Source: Macrostomum hystrix (Eukaryota; Platyhelminthes; Macrostomidae). Taken from it: a DNA stretch of 64,000 bases. Positions 10,930-21,799 of the stretch are shown piece after piece. The position numbers and the translations under genes were made by a program. Where the stretch lies: contig CATNEN010000038.1 of the NCBI GenBank assembly GCA_950097015.1, positions 18,052,001-18,116,000 of the forward strand, in the 5' to 3' direction. The notes beneath the pieces were generated by a model that made no database searches, was not told the DNA's origin, and saw nothing but the letters and a program-made list of their open reading frames with translations. Position 1 is the first letter of the stretch. Every line of letters begins with the position of its first letter.

Positions 10930-11914
10930 TAGCGTCTTGATTTTCACGCCTCCTAAGTTACTTGGCCATTGCAGTCGTAAAAGACCAGACATACTAGAAT
11001 CCACAAACATACATGCAGTTATGTACTGCTGTACACTTTCATGTGCGATTCAGGAACTTACGAAGTGCACGAGTGAGCTGTTCTGTTCAGAACTTCACTG
11101 TACAACTGATCTTCGTGCAAATTTAATCATAAATAAACAAACTATTACTCGTGAACATTATCTTAAAGTTTATGTTCACAATTTCAATTTGGGCACTGCG
11201 AAAGGCTGTTCTTGTGCAGCCAAGTTTCAATTTTTAAACTAAACAAAAATCTGAAATTTACTGCATGCCAATGACACTTTTATGACATGAAAGCACCTCC
11301 TATATGTGCGCTATGTATCGGTGACGTCAGTGTTATTTTTAGCAACAGGCCCCGATTTCATTGGAATGCCCAATTTTTTTTATCTGACGTCAACTTCATA
11401 TTTTTAGAAACTGACGTAACGGTTTCTCCCTATTAAACTTCCTCTATAGTTTGCGGGCTATTTAAGCAATTCTCCTTTAAGGACCAAAGACCAGAATAAT
11501 ACACGTGAATCAAACATTTTGACAAAAAAGAGTGCTAAATTTTCCGGTCCGTAATCTATTCAAAATTTGCATTCGGAGCGGCTCATTTAGCAGAATCCTG
11601 TGCTCCCTTGCCCTAAGAACGCCCCTCAGAATTTTGAGACCCAACACACTCAAGGACTACTTAAGTAGCTGAGTACTATATTTGGCTGGAGCACAGAATC
11701 TTCGATACACAGACGAGCCGCAATTAGTTGTTTTCAACAAAATGGTGCAGGTTATATTAATTGTAGGATGCTTAAGTGCAAGTGCATTGCAACAACCCCA
11801 ACAGAATCGCTTACAAATATGCGACCAAGTTCCACGGAAAAACCTCGGCTTAAGAAGCTCTGATCTGTAAACAATTTCGAATACCAATCGCTCGAGAAGA
11901 TTCAACAAGCTAAA
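10930..11914. other. intergenic / 5' flank of the degraded LU gene
   Basis: AT-rich, with no exon or repeat recognised. The stretch before 11915 would contain the old promoter of the multi-LU gene. Confidence 0.35.
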
Positions 11915-13000
11915 ATGCTGCGAGTTCTGCTCACGTTCTGCGCTGTGGCCGCCATGTTTGGTAAATTTTGGCCTGTCGATTAGCCAAAGTAGCTGGATTG
12001 CAAAATTTAAATTTATTGGTGCATTTTAGAAAGCTGTTTGGCCATCAACTGCTTCTCTCGCTTCGGCACGTCCTCACTTAGCAATGGAAGCACATCAACC
12101 TGCGGAGTATCTAACGCTTTCTGCTATTCATGCGCATTCGGTGGTACTACTACGGTTGGTGCTGCAACTTCTGCTTGAAATATGAGTAATTTGCCTTCAT
12201 TTTTTTCTCACCTGCGCTGCCCGCATTGCAGACTACTTAATATGCCGGCTGCGCCACGAGTGTATCATGCACTAACTGCAATATCATGATTTGTAACTAC
12301 TGCAACTCAGTCACTCCATCTACAATCAGCTGCTACACTGGCAGTTCACCATATTCCACCTCGGATGGAACATTGACGCCCTGTGTGTCTGGCATCAATA
12401 ACTGCTTCACGCAGTACTCCGTGAGGAGCTATTTTCTGATTGATGATTGGAGCAAATCATTTCTATCGTTGCTAAGCTAATGGACGTTTCAATTCTCCCA
12501 GATTGACGGCTACGCGGGTTGCGGCCCTTGCAGCAAGTCCTCCTCCTTCGGCAAGTACTACCTCTGCAAAGAGTGCAGCGGCAACTATTGCAACGTCTTC
12601 AATCAGCTGCTACACTCGGTCATCCTCGTTTTGGTCATACAATGTTGGCACCAAGACTGCCTGCCCCAGCGAAACCACCAGCTGCTACTCTTTCTCCGTA
12701 CAAAATTGTTACCTGTTTGTCTGAAAGCTAATTGAAAGATCTCGCGCCATGTTTATAATAATCTGGATTCCATTTCCCAAAAGTCTGGAGCTCGAATCTC
12801 AAAGATGAAGGGAAATTTGCATATTTAATTCCAATAGTAGGTAATAATAAGAAGCGGAAATTATTTTTCACACTTCAGGGAGGCGAACGCGGCTGTGGAA
12901 GCTGCACCACCGATTCCATATCGAGCTATCGCTGGATCCTTCAGCGTCAACGCGATGCCAATCGGGTGTCTCCGACGGTGTGCTGCTGATTGTGAAGCAC
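11915..13000 (+). pseudogene. degraded multi-domain Ly6/uPAR (LU)-like secreted protein
   Basis: Five exon-like blocks carry an LU-domain array. Exon 1 (11915-11960) gives a signal peptide MLRVLLTFCAVAAMF. Exon 2 (12030 to about 12160) carries INCFSRFG...FCYSC. Exon 3 (12232 to about 12420) carries YAGC...CNIMICNYCN then CYTGSSPYS...NNCFTQYS. Exon 4 (about 12504-12705) carries YAGCGPCS...YLCKECSGNYCN then SCYTRSSSF...TSCYSFS. Exon 5 (about 12880-12990) carries GCGSCTTDS...TVCC. Exon borders fall mid-domain in phase 0, as in uPAR-type genes. Damage: TAA at 12238-12240 in exon 3, a frameshift after NYCN near 12594 in exon 4, no clean donor for exon 2, and lost cysteines in exon 5. The Cys pattern matches the intact gene at 5496-6337. 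Transcription or stop read-through cannot be excluded from sequence alone. Confidence 0.65.
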
Positions 13001-13829
13001 CCGATCTGAGCAGACTTCAAAGTTTACGAGTTAGATTCAATTAACTGAATCCTGCAGTAGATTTTCTATTTTAATTTAGGTAACATTAGCTTTTAGATTC
13101 CACTTTTCTCAGCCTTTGTTCTAACTTATCGATTTCAACTGAGTGTTGCTCACTTCTAACCGAATTCTGTCGCGACGTCTTGGCCAGTAAGGGCTGCAGA
13201 AATTTCATATTAATAAATATTTGGTGCCTCCTTAGACACCTGTTTCCGACTGCAGTGTTTACCTAGATTTGGCCTTAATTTGGTTATCAATTTTTACTTT
13301 TAATATATTATGGATCTTAACTACACGGCCCATGTGGTTCTGAGAGCATGTAGCATAGCTATAAATTGTCTTAAGCTAAACCAGCCTGTTTTCCGAAAAG
13401 AAACTTGAACCGTTTGATTAGCTAATTGCATTGTTCTATAAATAATAACCCGTCTCGGCTTATTTGCTAAATCGTTTGTTAGTAAATCGAAGGGCATTGG
13501 TGCACTTAAGAACTTAATTGACAGTAGAAGAACTAACGAACTACCAAATAACCGATTTTCGTGAAAGTCCACACAATCAAAATTTTGCCCTTCACGATAA
13601 ACAACTTTCAAAGCAGTCCGACGTCAGTATCGTTTTCCAGCGATTTTCAGTGATTCTGGAAGTTGAATAATCAGATAGAGTCGAAAATGTTGGCCAGTGT
13701 TCTGGATTTTCATGGTGGTTCGTTGAATATTTCGAGAGATACAGAAACAAGAAGAATATTTGAAATACTCCATTCTACTGTTAGACATTGTAGCCACAGA
13801 TAAAATTTTTGGCAAGTGCAATTTTGGAT
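13001..13829. other. intergenic, nothing recognised
   Basis: AT-rich, with no convincing exon on either strand apart from the tail of the frame described at 13830-14101. Confidence 0.35.
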
Positions 13830-14101
13830 TCCCATACATATGTTGTTCATCCTCCCTAACTGCTCCGCCATTGTCAATTTCGACCCGCATTTCATTTGGG
13901 TTGTGGGCGTTATTGTAGCGAGAGTCCGCCTGTGTTACTAATGCACCAGTGATGGCGATGCTCTCAGCCACTGCGCATTTGTTTTTTGCACTTGCAAAAA
14001 ATTGTTCAGCTTGCTTCCGGAACAATCGAGTGAGTTTCTCATACGTTAATATGCAAAGAGTGACAACTGGAATCAACAAATGGCCCAATGGCGGCTGCTT
14101 A
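13830..14101 (-). CDS. possible exon of a membrane protein, duplicated at 19.07-19.24 kb
   Basis: After an acceptor-like TTTAAG near 14102 an open frame reads PPLGHLLIPVVTLCILTYE, a likely membrane helix, then KLTRLFRKQAEQF, then a hydrophilic tail VAESIAITGALVTQADSRYNNAH, NPNEMRVEIDNG and REDEQHMYGNP. The tail block is duplicated at 19069-19218 with substitutions that leave most residues unchanged (NELRVDIDNG), which suggests past coding constraint. The protein family was not recognised, and upstream exons and the exact 3' end are not resolved. Confidence 0.35.
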
Positions 14102-14443
14102 AATAATTTCTTTATCGAAGCACTGGAGAAATGTATTCAATTCGTCAAGCAGATTGCATTGGAAATACATTTATTTCTTAGATTTTTTTTCTCATTAAAA
14201 TTATAGTTAATCGCAGCTCCAAACTGCTACACAAAACTACCAGCAATTACACTTGTACAATTGGTTTTCATTCCACTTTATCATCTCCATTTACAGTGCT
14301 ATCGTAGATGTACTGGGAATTATTACACCCACTGACGGTGTAGTGTCGGCATGTTTATTAAATAATGCGTATATTTCTACTTGAAGTAACTTATTCGCGC
14401 ACGTCAATATTAATGAATTATTATAATGTACTTATAGGTAAGT

Positions 14444-15959
14444 TGTTATTGCACGCGCGCCCCAGCCAGGCCTACGCACGCGACCGGCCGGTCACCCTGC
14501 TCTACAGCCAAGGCATCGGACGAACCCCGGTCTGGTGGGCCCAGCCAATAGGAAGACGGCTAGCCAATCTGATCCGACCCTACTTAAGCCCGACACCCCA
14601 GGCCGGGCCAATCAGCGGCCAGTTCGTTAACCGGCAGGGTCGACATGGCAGTGGAACGAGCGGCGCGGCCGGCACCCATGCTTTGATAGGGGCTGGGTCA
14701 GGCGTTTGACTATATAAGTGACTATTGCGTTGTGAAGGTCCCTTTATCTTCCTTTTCTTTTCCGGGTTGTTACGCCTTCTATCTGTCGTTGCATAGATAC
14801 CGGGACAGGTAAACCGGTCCAACCAGCTAGTCGAAGAAAACCCCACACTCAATCCCACGTCAGTAAGTAGCTTGCGCTGAGCTCGGCACGTCTGGCCAAC
14901 TGCTGACGAAGTGTTAGACAGGGATTGGCAAGCACGGAAGTACTCTCCATATCGCCGACAATTATCGGTGGGACGCCGTCGAATTGACATTTGGTGTGGC
15001 ACGATAGAACGAACTATCGTCGTGCCCTAGTTCGGAAGTGCTTGCTGGTCGCCTGGGTTCCAGACTAGGGACTTTGGGTTAGGTTTCGTGTTATTGGGCC
15101 TCGTTATTTGTCTTGTTTTGTTTTAGGGACTATCTAGTTTTTTGTCCAGGAGTTATTTGTGTTAATTCTTTCTTTGTTTGGAAAGAGCGCTGCCAGGGGA
15201 ACTAATTATTCATAGCCTTCTCTTATTAACGAATTAACACTTAAAATCAGCTGTTAGCCTGGACTTTTGAATCGTCTTGTCTTCGTAATTTTCGAGTTAC
15301 GGCAATAGAATCTCTCGTAAAGAGTAGGACACCCGACCTCATTTAGGAATCTCACAGCAAAGAGAGACCTAAGTCAAAAATATCACAACGGACCCATTCA
15401 AGTCCCAACCAAAAACGGACCGTGTCGGAAGTCAACCGTAGCTCTCGCCGACCAAACCAAAACTACTATCACATGCACTTTCTGGAGTGCCAGCGCTGAG
15501 TTTAGTTTAAATTGGCAGTCGGAAGCCCTCTACTGGTCAAGGGCGCCAGACTCTGATTTCGACTCACTGTCAATTCGACCCTGACATACCGGAGGCAGAG
15601 GCCCTTAGACAATGGTACACGGATCGGACGAGCTCCCAAAGATCAGGCGATAGTAGCTCGATTCTAGAGCTGCAGTCAGTTGGTACGGATCGTTACTCTG
15701 ACAGCACGGCGCAGACCTTTACAGAACGCGGCTGTCGACGAAGTAACGATTGTTATTCCTGACACAGTAAATCGAGTGCCCATTAAACGCGGAAGCTTCG
15801 AGATTCGTTTTTACTTATTTTTAGTATTCTCTACTTATACCTAACCTTCAGGTATAATCCAAATTATTACCTAAGAAAACCTGTATATACAATTCAGACT
15901 GTGCTTCAACTCGATGGTACAAGTAGCTACTCTCAGGAGCACATCGAAAGTTTCTCACA
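14444..15959 (+). mobile_element. solo LTR of a retrotransposon (about 1.5 kb) with 6-bp TSD
   Basis: The element begins TGTTAT and ends TCTCACA, with TGT...ACA ends, and is flanked by identical hexamers GTAAGT at 14438-14443 and 15960-15965. It is much more GC-rich than its surroundings. A TATATAAG box lies at 14711-14718, about 270 bp from the left end, as expected for a U3 promoter. An inverted repeat, ggcacgat...atcgtcgtgcc, lies at about 14999-15028. No pol frame is inside. This fits a solo LTR left by recombination between two LTRs. The 'cacaacggaccc.ttc' block at about 15384 also occurs at about 2269, so a fragment of a relative may lie there. Confidence 0.6.
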
Positions 15960-15965
15960 GTAAGT

Positions 15966-16469
15966 AGTTAGATATGCTTGCAAATGTGAATCTATAGATT
16001 CGAGTTTTTAGATCTAATCTAAATTAAATAGATTTCTTTTCTGACTAACTATTAGTTTTTCAGATGACAATTAAGAGATTCTGCATTTTTAATTAACTGA
16101 AAGCACGATAAACTAAACTATCAAAACTCCTTACTTTAGAGGGCAAGTTGGAAACTGCTTTACGCTCGTAAACAGCAACGCCTGTGATTCGAAGATATGA
16201 CTGAAGGTTGAATGAACGTTGAAGAAATTTTGAAATGCCAAAAAGCAAATACATGATAAGTGAAAGTCTTTGATAAAGTTTTTGTCAGTCAATTGACTTC
16301 TATTATTACTTTCACTGGCTGTTGCAAGCAAGCATGCATTTAAAATGAAGCAAAACGGAAAAAAAACTGCAGCTTGGCAAACTTAATGCACTTTAGCCAA
16401 ACTCTGATTTCAGTTTTGCCAAAATCGCATAGCAGCTTAGCCGTAAATTCTTAGCAGTCTCGATATAAT
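15966..16469. other. AT-rich intergenic, nothing recognised
   Basis: No gene, SINE or array was recognised between the solo LTR and the 16.5-kb tandem-repeat region. Confidence 0.4.
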
Positions 16470-16670
16470 CTTAAATAAGGCTAATCCTTCAACAAAGGGC
16501 TACTCCCTCGATAAACCAGGCTAACCCATGGTTTCATGAGGCTGAAACCTCGATAAGTTTCTGCTAATCCCTAAAAAGTCTGGCTAATCCATCGATAAAA
16601 AGATGCTGATGTCAAACAAATCTGGGTTATCCAGGGTATGCTAAGCTGGATAGTCCCGAAACAAATGAGG
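16470..16670. repeat. decayed tandem repeat, left flank of the 18-bp array
   Basis: Degenerate copies of a motif like 'ggctaatccctcgataaacc' follow each other with many differences. The same motif reappears beyond the fresh array at about 17580-17900. Confidence 0.55.
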
Positions 16671-16679
16671 ATAATCCAT

Positions 16680-17452
16680 CATTGTCAACTGGGGATCATT
16701 GTCAAGTGTGGGATCATTGTCAACTGGGGGATCATTGCCAACTGGGGGATCATTGTCAACTGGGGGATCATGGTCAACTGGGGGATCATTGTCAACTGGG
16801 GATCACTGTCAAGTGTGGGATCATTGTCAACTGGGGGATCATTGTCAACTGGGGGATCATGGTCAACTGGGGGATCATTGTCAACTGGGGATCACTGTCA
16901 ACTGGGGGATCATGGTCAACTGGGGGATCATTGTCAACTGGGGGATCATTGTCAACTGGGGGATCATGGTCAACTGGGGGATCATTGTCAACTGGGGATC
17001 ACTGTCAAGTGTGGGATCATTGTCAACTGGGGGATCATTGTCAACTGGGGGATCATGGTCAACTGGGGGATCATTGTCAACTGGGGATCACTGTCAACTG
17101 GGGGATCATGGTCAACTGGGGGATCATTGTCAACTGGGGGATCATTGTCAACTGGGGGATCATTGTCAACTGGGGATCACTGTCAACTGGGGGATCATGG
17201 TCAACTGGGGGATCATTGTCAACTGGGGGATCATTGTCAACTGGGGGATCATGGTCAACTGGGGGATCATTGTCAACTGGGGATCACTGTCAAGTGTGGG
17301 ATCATTGTCAACTGGGGGATCATTGTCAACTGGGGGATCATGGTCAACTGGGGGATCATTGTCAACTGGGGATCACTGTCAACTGGGGGATCATGGTCAA
17401 CTGGGGGATCATTGTCAACTGGGGGATCATTGTCAACTGGGGGATCATTGTA
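16680..17452. repeat. minisatellite, 17-18-bp unit with higher-order structure
   Basis: The 18-bp unit gggggatcattgtcaact alternates with variants 'gatcatggtcaactgggg', a 17-bp form 'ggggatcactgtcaact' and a marked variant 'gatcactgtcaagtgtgg' at about 16801, 16998 and 17282. The recurring order of variants shows a higher-order repeat. Three overlapping long open frames here are produced by the unit, not by genes. Confidence 0.95.
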
Positions 17453-17579
17453 TCTTTAAAAAAGCTGAAAATACAGCTGCTAAGAAGTATATACTAGACA
17501 AATTTAAAATATTTCTTCTCCCCGAAGGGGGGCAAAACTTGCGATTAAATATGCTAAAGAAGTCATGATATCCCCTAAA

Positions 17580-17900
17580 AACATCAAATTCCATTAATAA
17601 GCCATGGTACCGTCGAACCAAATCACGTTATCCAGTGGACAAAGCATGCTATAGCCTGGAGGTGACGTGTAATCCACTCGATAAATCATGCGATTTTCAT
17701 AAAAAGTGATGTTACTGCTTAAAAAAGTTAGCAATCAATAAAACAAAAATGGTATTATATTAGTCTAAAAATCAGACGAATCCCTCAACAAACCCTCAGG
17801 CTAAACGCTCGATAAACCAGGCGTATCCCGCAAAAATTAAATTAATCACTCGGTAATTCAAACTAATCACTTAAAACCAGGGAAATCAGCAATAAATCAG
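17580..17900. repeat. decayed tandem repeat, right flank of the 18-bp array
   Basis: Degenerate copies of the 'taatccctcgataaaccagg' theme match the left flank at 16470-16670. Confidence 0.5.
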
Positions 17901-18119
17901 GATAAAGACTTACTCATTCCTCAATCAAAAATTCTAGCATTGTTGAAGCTACAAAAGCTATTTCAGCTTTTCAAGGAAGGATTCCAACAATGTTCTCGAT
18001 TTCTTCTTCTGGTTTACAATCGACTAAATGCTAACAACTATGCTCAAAGAATTGTTTTTCTGATTTCAAACTCAAAACTATGCTAGAAAAGTGCTGTCGT
18101 TTGCTTGCTTAGGATAGAG

Positions 18120-18424
18120 ATTGTAGCCTAGTGGTTAGGGCGTCGGACTCACGACTTGAAGGTCGGGGGTTTGATTCCCGACTCCACTGGAACAATTTGC
18201 GTCCTTTAGCAAGACACTTAACTCTGCATTGCTTCAGTTCACCCAGCTGTTAAATGGGTACCAGCAGTAGCTGGGATAATTGAGGGTGGGTGTGGCGTCC
18301 CCCCAGTCCGTGGACTGAACAGCTGTACGCAGCCTTCAGATGCGCCGCGCATTAGCTACGGCTGTGCTGTCGCTGCACATCTGGCCCTATTGGGGCAGGT
18401 GTAATCAATTATTAATTATTATTA
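18120..18424 (+). mobile_element. SINE family 2, full-length tRNA-derived copy
   Basis: The tRNA-like head has an A box (tagcctagtggttagggcg) and a B box (gggtttgattcccgac). A central block follows (agcaagacacttaact, ttaaatgggtaccagc), of the kind found in conserved-core SINEs. The family body (ggcgtccccccagtccgtgg, gaacagctgtacgcagcctt, tgcacatctggcc, ggggcaggtgtaatc) comes next and the element ends in (ATT)n. Related copies lie at about 7.3, 41.7, 42.8 and 44.7 kb. Confidence 0.8.
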
Positions 18425-18429
18425 TTGCT

Positions 18430-19060
18430 TAGGATAAAAAACACAACAAATAATGTGTTGATGGTAAGCTAAATCAGAAAAGCTAATCAGTTATGCATGT
18501 TTTAGTTAAGGCTTATGGAAATATAAAAAACTGCTGTGTTTAATGTACTTACATTTTCCATCGATGATAGACGATTAGAAAAAGAAAGTAGCTCAGGCAA
18601 AACTGGTGCTTAAATTCGACTTGTGTTCTGCAACATGCAACACGCAACACGCGCGGGCGAGAAAATTTGAAATGAAATATAATCTGATTAGCATTTGGAC
18701 AGGGACAGTTGGATAAATGTGCACAAAGCAGTGCACACCTGCCCCAATGCACACTTTGCATTTATTTAGAAATCAAACTCAATCATTCACACAGTGCAGG
18801 CCTAGGCTAGCCTTCTCGCTATCAGCCACGGCTGAAGCATCATTTTTGGAATAGGCATTCAGTTAGCGAATAATTTAACCTTGTTTGGCTCCCATTGAAA
18901 GCATTATAAAAACTAGTTTTTCGAATATTTAATACCCTCAGCATTGAGACAGAACAAAGAAATTTTATCAGTACAATCCTTGGGTCAATTGAAATGTTTT
19001 AAAGAAAAAACGATCAAGATTGGTCAAATTGTTCAAACGGTAGAGCGCCACAACAGTATA
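18430..19060. other. intergenic, nothing recognised
   Basis: No convincing exon or repeat. Confidence 0.35.
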
Positions 19061-19068
19061 TGCATATA

Positions 19069-19235
19069 TTGGATTCCCATACATATGTTGTTCATCCTCC
19101 CTAACTGCTCCGCCATTGTCAATGTCGACCCGCAACTCATTTGGGTTGTGGGCGTTATTGTAGCCAGAGTCCGCCTGTGTGTTACTAATGCACCAGTGAT
19201 GGCGATGCTCTCAGCCACTCGGCTGTGTCGTCCAC
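19069..19235 (-). pseudogene. second copy of the unknown membrane-protein exon, frameshifted
   Basis: About 150 bp are nearly identical to 13828-13975. An acceptor-like CCTGCTAG is followed by GRHSRVAESIAITGALVT. A 2-nt insertion (gtgtgtt for gtgtt, near 19177) then shifts the frame, after which ADSGYNNAHNPNELRVDIDNG reads in the shifted frame. The protein is unknown; this copy looks inactivated. Confidence 0.5.
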
Positions 19236-19550
19236 TAGCAGGACAGAAAAAAGAGCTTTCGCCTTGTTTTGTAGCGAATAATTGTTTTGAAGATTATGTC
19301 AAAACGGAACAGGGCACCGAAAGTAAGTGCTTCACAGTCACTAAAGAAAGCAGAACAGAATAATTTTTGCACCATTTGTACACCATACTAGGTCTTAGAC
19401 TTTAAGCCTCGCCCTCGCAACCTTGCCTGTCGGAAGATGAACCCCAGACAGGCCGTTTCAACAACTTTGACATTGGAATCAAGGACTGCCCACTGCAATG
19501 CGAAATCTCGCAGACAGACCCACGTCCCGTCATCCCTAGGACTCTCCGAC

Positions 19551-20271
19551 GCGCTGTTTTTGACTCGCTGCATGCATTCGCACATCCTGGCCGCAAAGCC
19601 ACGCAACGACTCATCGTCTATCGTTTTTTTCTAGCTAGGTATGGCTAACGACATCCAAAGGTGGGTAGCCGAATGCCGACAGTGCCAGCAGTGCAAGACA
19701 GGTCGTCACGTCCAACGCCCGTTGCAACAGCTTCCAGCACCCTCGCAACGCTTCACGACGGTCCATATCGATTTAGTCGGACCACTGCCACCCCCAGAGT
19801 CGACCGACGTTAGTCCCAGACCTCGCTACTTGCTCACAATGGTCGATGCCTATTCACGTTGGATTGAAGCCGCCCCTCTCATTGACATCACCACCACTTC
19901 AGTCGCGTGCGCCTTCCTAGAATCCTGGATTTCTCGGTTCGGCCAACCATTGACGCTGGTGACCGATCAAGGAACTAGATCGAGTTCGACGTCCCCTAGA
20001 AGCACCCTACCAGGGACCCTATGCAGTGCTGGAGATACACGAAACGACATTCACATTGGAAATCAACGGCAAGCCTTCTGTGGTGTCTATCGATCGAGTG
20101 AAACCAGCTACACTCCCAGCACCGGTACCAATTAGCAAAGCACCAGCAACTACTGTAACACCGGAAAACCCACCAGCAGCAAACATGCGCGCTAAAACCG
20201 CTTCCCACGTTCGCTTTTCCACAGAACCATCCGTTAAACAGTTCTACGCAACTGAACCATTATTAACCTAA
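19551..20271 (+). mobile_element. Ty3/Gypsy retrotransposon, truncated integrase end of pol
   Basis: Reads HAFAHPGRKATQRLI, then after a 1-nt frame change MANDIQRWVAECRQCQQCK, which together form the HHCC zinc module. The integrase core begins with FTTVHIDLVGPLPPPES (first Asp) and LTLVTDQGT (second Asp). The core is then cut: roughly 150 codons, including the catalytic Glu, are missing. In a different frame the C-terminal GPY/F-type module follows (GPYAVLEIHETTFTLEINGK, VVSIDRVKPA). Frameshifts, the internal deletion and the absence of gag, RT and RNase H make it non-autonomous. Confidence 0.85.
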
Positions 20272-20340
20272 CTGACAATCATCGTTTTCTAACTGTTTCA
20301 TAATGACAATCAAAACCTTTGCATAAACTCAGTTTTTTGG

Positions 20341-20760
20341 GTGGGGGGAGTATCTTGTAGCAGCAAGTTCACTTCTTATTTTTAACTCATAATATTTAAA
20401 CATTTAAATAATATTAAATAGCACTTTTATTTTCCCCTTACCTCTAATTTGTCTATGACCCTTGTTATCGTAAAGTACAGTCGCCCGGTTAAGACTTGAA
20501 TGTAACCCCACAACAAAACTAAATAAACAAGCACAAGCTTTTGCCGACACTTGAATTCAACTAGCAACATTTGTAGCAAACTAGGTACAATGTTTCCTAA
20601 GACGGCGTCAAGAGCAGTACTATGTAGCCTAGAAAGTAAATTTTCGTAGTTTATTGCCCTTTTGCAAAAGACCGATCGAACCTAGGATCTCTAAAAGAAT
20701 ACAAAGATAATAAAATATTTAATATTTATTATCCAATATATTAAGAACGACAAACTTAAC
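20341..20760 (+). mobile_element. polypurine tract and probable 3' LTR of the Gypsy remnant
   Basis: Just after the pol stop comes a G-rich tract (gggtggggggagtat), expected for plus-strand priming, then TGTAGCAGC as a plausible LTR start. AATAAA at about 20522 could be its polyadenylation signal. The right end was not identified. The sequence does not match the solo LTR at 14.4-16.0 kb, so it belongs to another family. Confidence 0.4.
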
Positions 20761-20885
20761 GGTTTCGTCTTCGAGTCAAAAGTGTCTCGCTCTAAAAGAA
20801 AGGGCTAAGAGTCAGGTAAGGACTGGCTAGAGAATTCAATGAAGGTTCAAAGCATCCGTCGACACTACACTCCGCTCAACTCCAT

Positions 20886-21596
20886 TCAGTACATCTTGAC
20901 GAACCGGCGCCAGGCCGGGTCCTTCTCGATGGCGTCGCCGACGCTCGAGTCCGAGTAGTCCAGCATGCGGCACAGGCCGATGTCGGTGTTGACCAGGGCA
21001 GCGCGGCACTCCCAGCGTGAGGCGCAGGCATTCAGGCAGGTGAACTCCTTCTCGATGGCAATGTCCGTGTAGCAGTAGTTCGGAGTGATTTCGCCGAGCT
21101 GCATGAAGTCCGATCGCTTGAACACGCCGCTGTTTGGTGTCTCCATCGGCTGGCACAGGACGCGCTTCGTTCCACCAGAGGTCGCGTCCATCAGTCCTGT
21201 GGTTTTAATGGCCAGGCCATCGTCGCTGCTGTTGATGTCGTCGGGACAGTCTGCCGACCAGTCATCATCGCCGAGCTCGGGAAACTCGGTGCCGTTGGTC
21301 ATGAGCCAGCCCGTTCGGTTCCCGTACCTCTCGACCAGAAAGTCAGTGCCGCCGATCCATAACAGGAATATGGACAGGTACCGTCCGGCCCGAGCTCGGG
21401 CGATGCCGAGCGCGAGCTCGCCGTTGATTCCGTGACAGAAGCGTGCGGCATTGCACCAAGTTCTCGGTGTATCGGTGAGGTTCCAGTACAGACAGAAGCC
21501 GTTGAGCATCGTGTAGGGCTTCGGACAGTCGAGTACCATCGGATGGGCCAGCGCGAGGAGTATTGTCACGAGAAAAAGGCCGGGCAGTTTTGCCAT
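20886..21596 (-). CDS. secreted C-type-lectin-like + PAN-like protein, intronless
   Basis: One exon encodes 236 aa. Residues 1-18 are a signal peptide (MAKLPGLFLVTILLALAH). Residues about 23-155 form a C-type lectin-like domain: LDCPKPYTMLNGFCLYW, a WCNAARFC-GINGELALG helix region, LLWIGGTDF, NRTGW and a closing WSADC...VLCQP pair. No canonical EPN/QPD sugar-binding triplet was seen, so carbohydrate binding is not assured. Residues about 175-225 are a Cys-rich PAN/apple-like segment (NYCYTDI, FTCLNACASRWECRAAL, GLCRMLDYSD). It is likely extracellular, in mucus or defence. TTTATT sites on the plus strand at about 20651 and 20725 could be its AATAAA signals. A pseudogene twin lies at 2596-3310. 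Confidence 0.8.
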   Translation of the reverse strand: MAKLPGLFLVTILLALAHPMVLDCPKPYTMLNGFCLYWNLTDTPRTWCNAARFCHGINGELALGIARARAGRYLSIFLLWIGGTDFLVERYGNRTGWLMTNGTEFPELGDDDWSADCPDDINSSDDGLAIKTTGLMDATSGGTKRVLCQPMETPNSGVFKRSDFMQLGEITPNYCYTDIAIEKEFTCLNACASRWECRAALVNTDIGLCRMLDYSDSSVGDAIEKDPAWRRFVKMY

Positions 21597-21799
21597 TTAC
21601 TGTCCTTGACGAAATACCCGTACCTCTATGAATCACAAGGAGCCTGCTCATTTTTCAGTTCACTACCCCCTGTTATTGCCTGATAGTTAAACACGCAAAT
21701 CCGCATCAACAAAGCGTTTAACCTAGGCAACAGAAACATTATCCTGCGTAATTTGGCAGCGGATCCGCCTTGATCGATGGATGCTTCTACCAGCATAAA

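Noticed and set aside
14365-15002. Open frames of 114 and 140 codons
   Set aside because: GC-rich U3 region of the solo LTR; no protein similarity recognised.
16638-17568. Three overlapping open frames of about 270-290 codons
   Set aside because: Produced by a stop-free 18-bp repeat read in all three frames; no signal of coding constraint.
18120-18190. tRNA gene
   Set aside because: A and B boxes are present, but the sequence continues into a SINE body repeated elsewhere, and an acceptor stem does not close.
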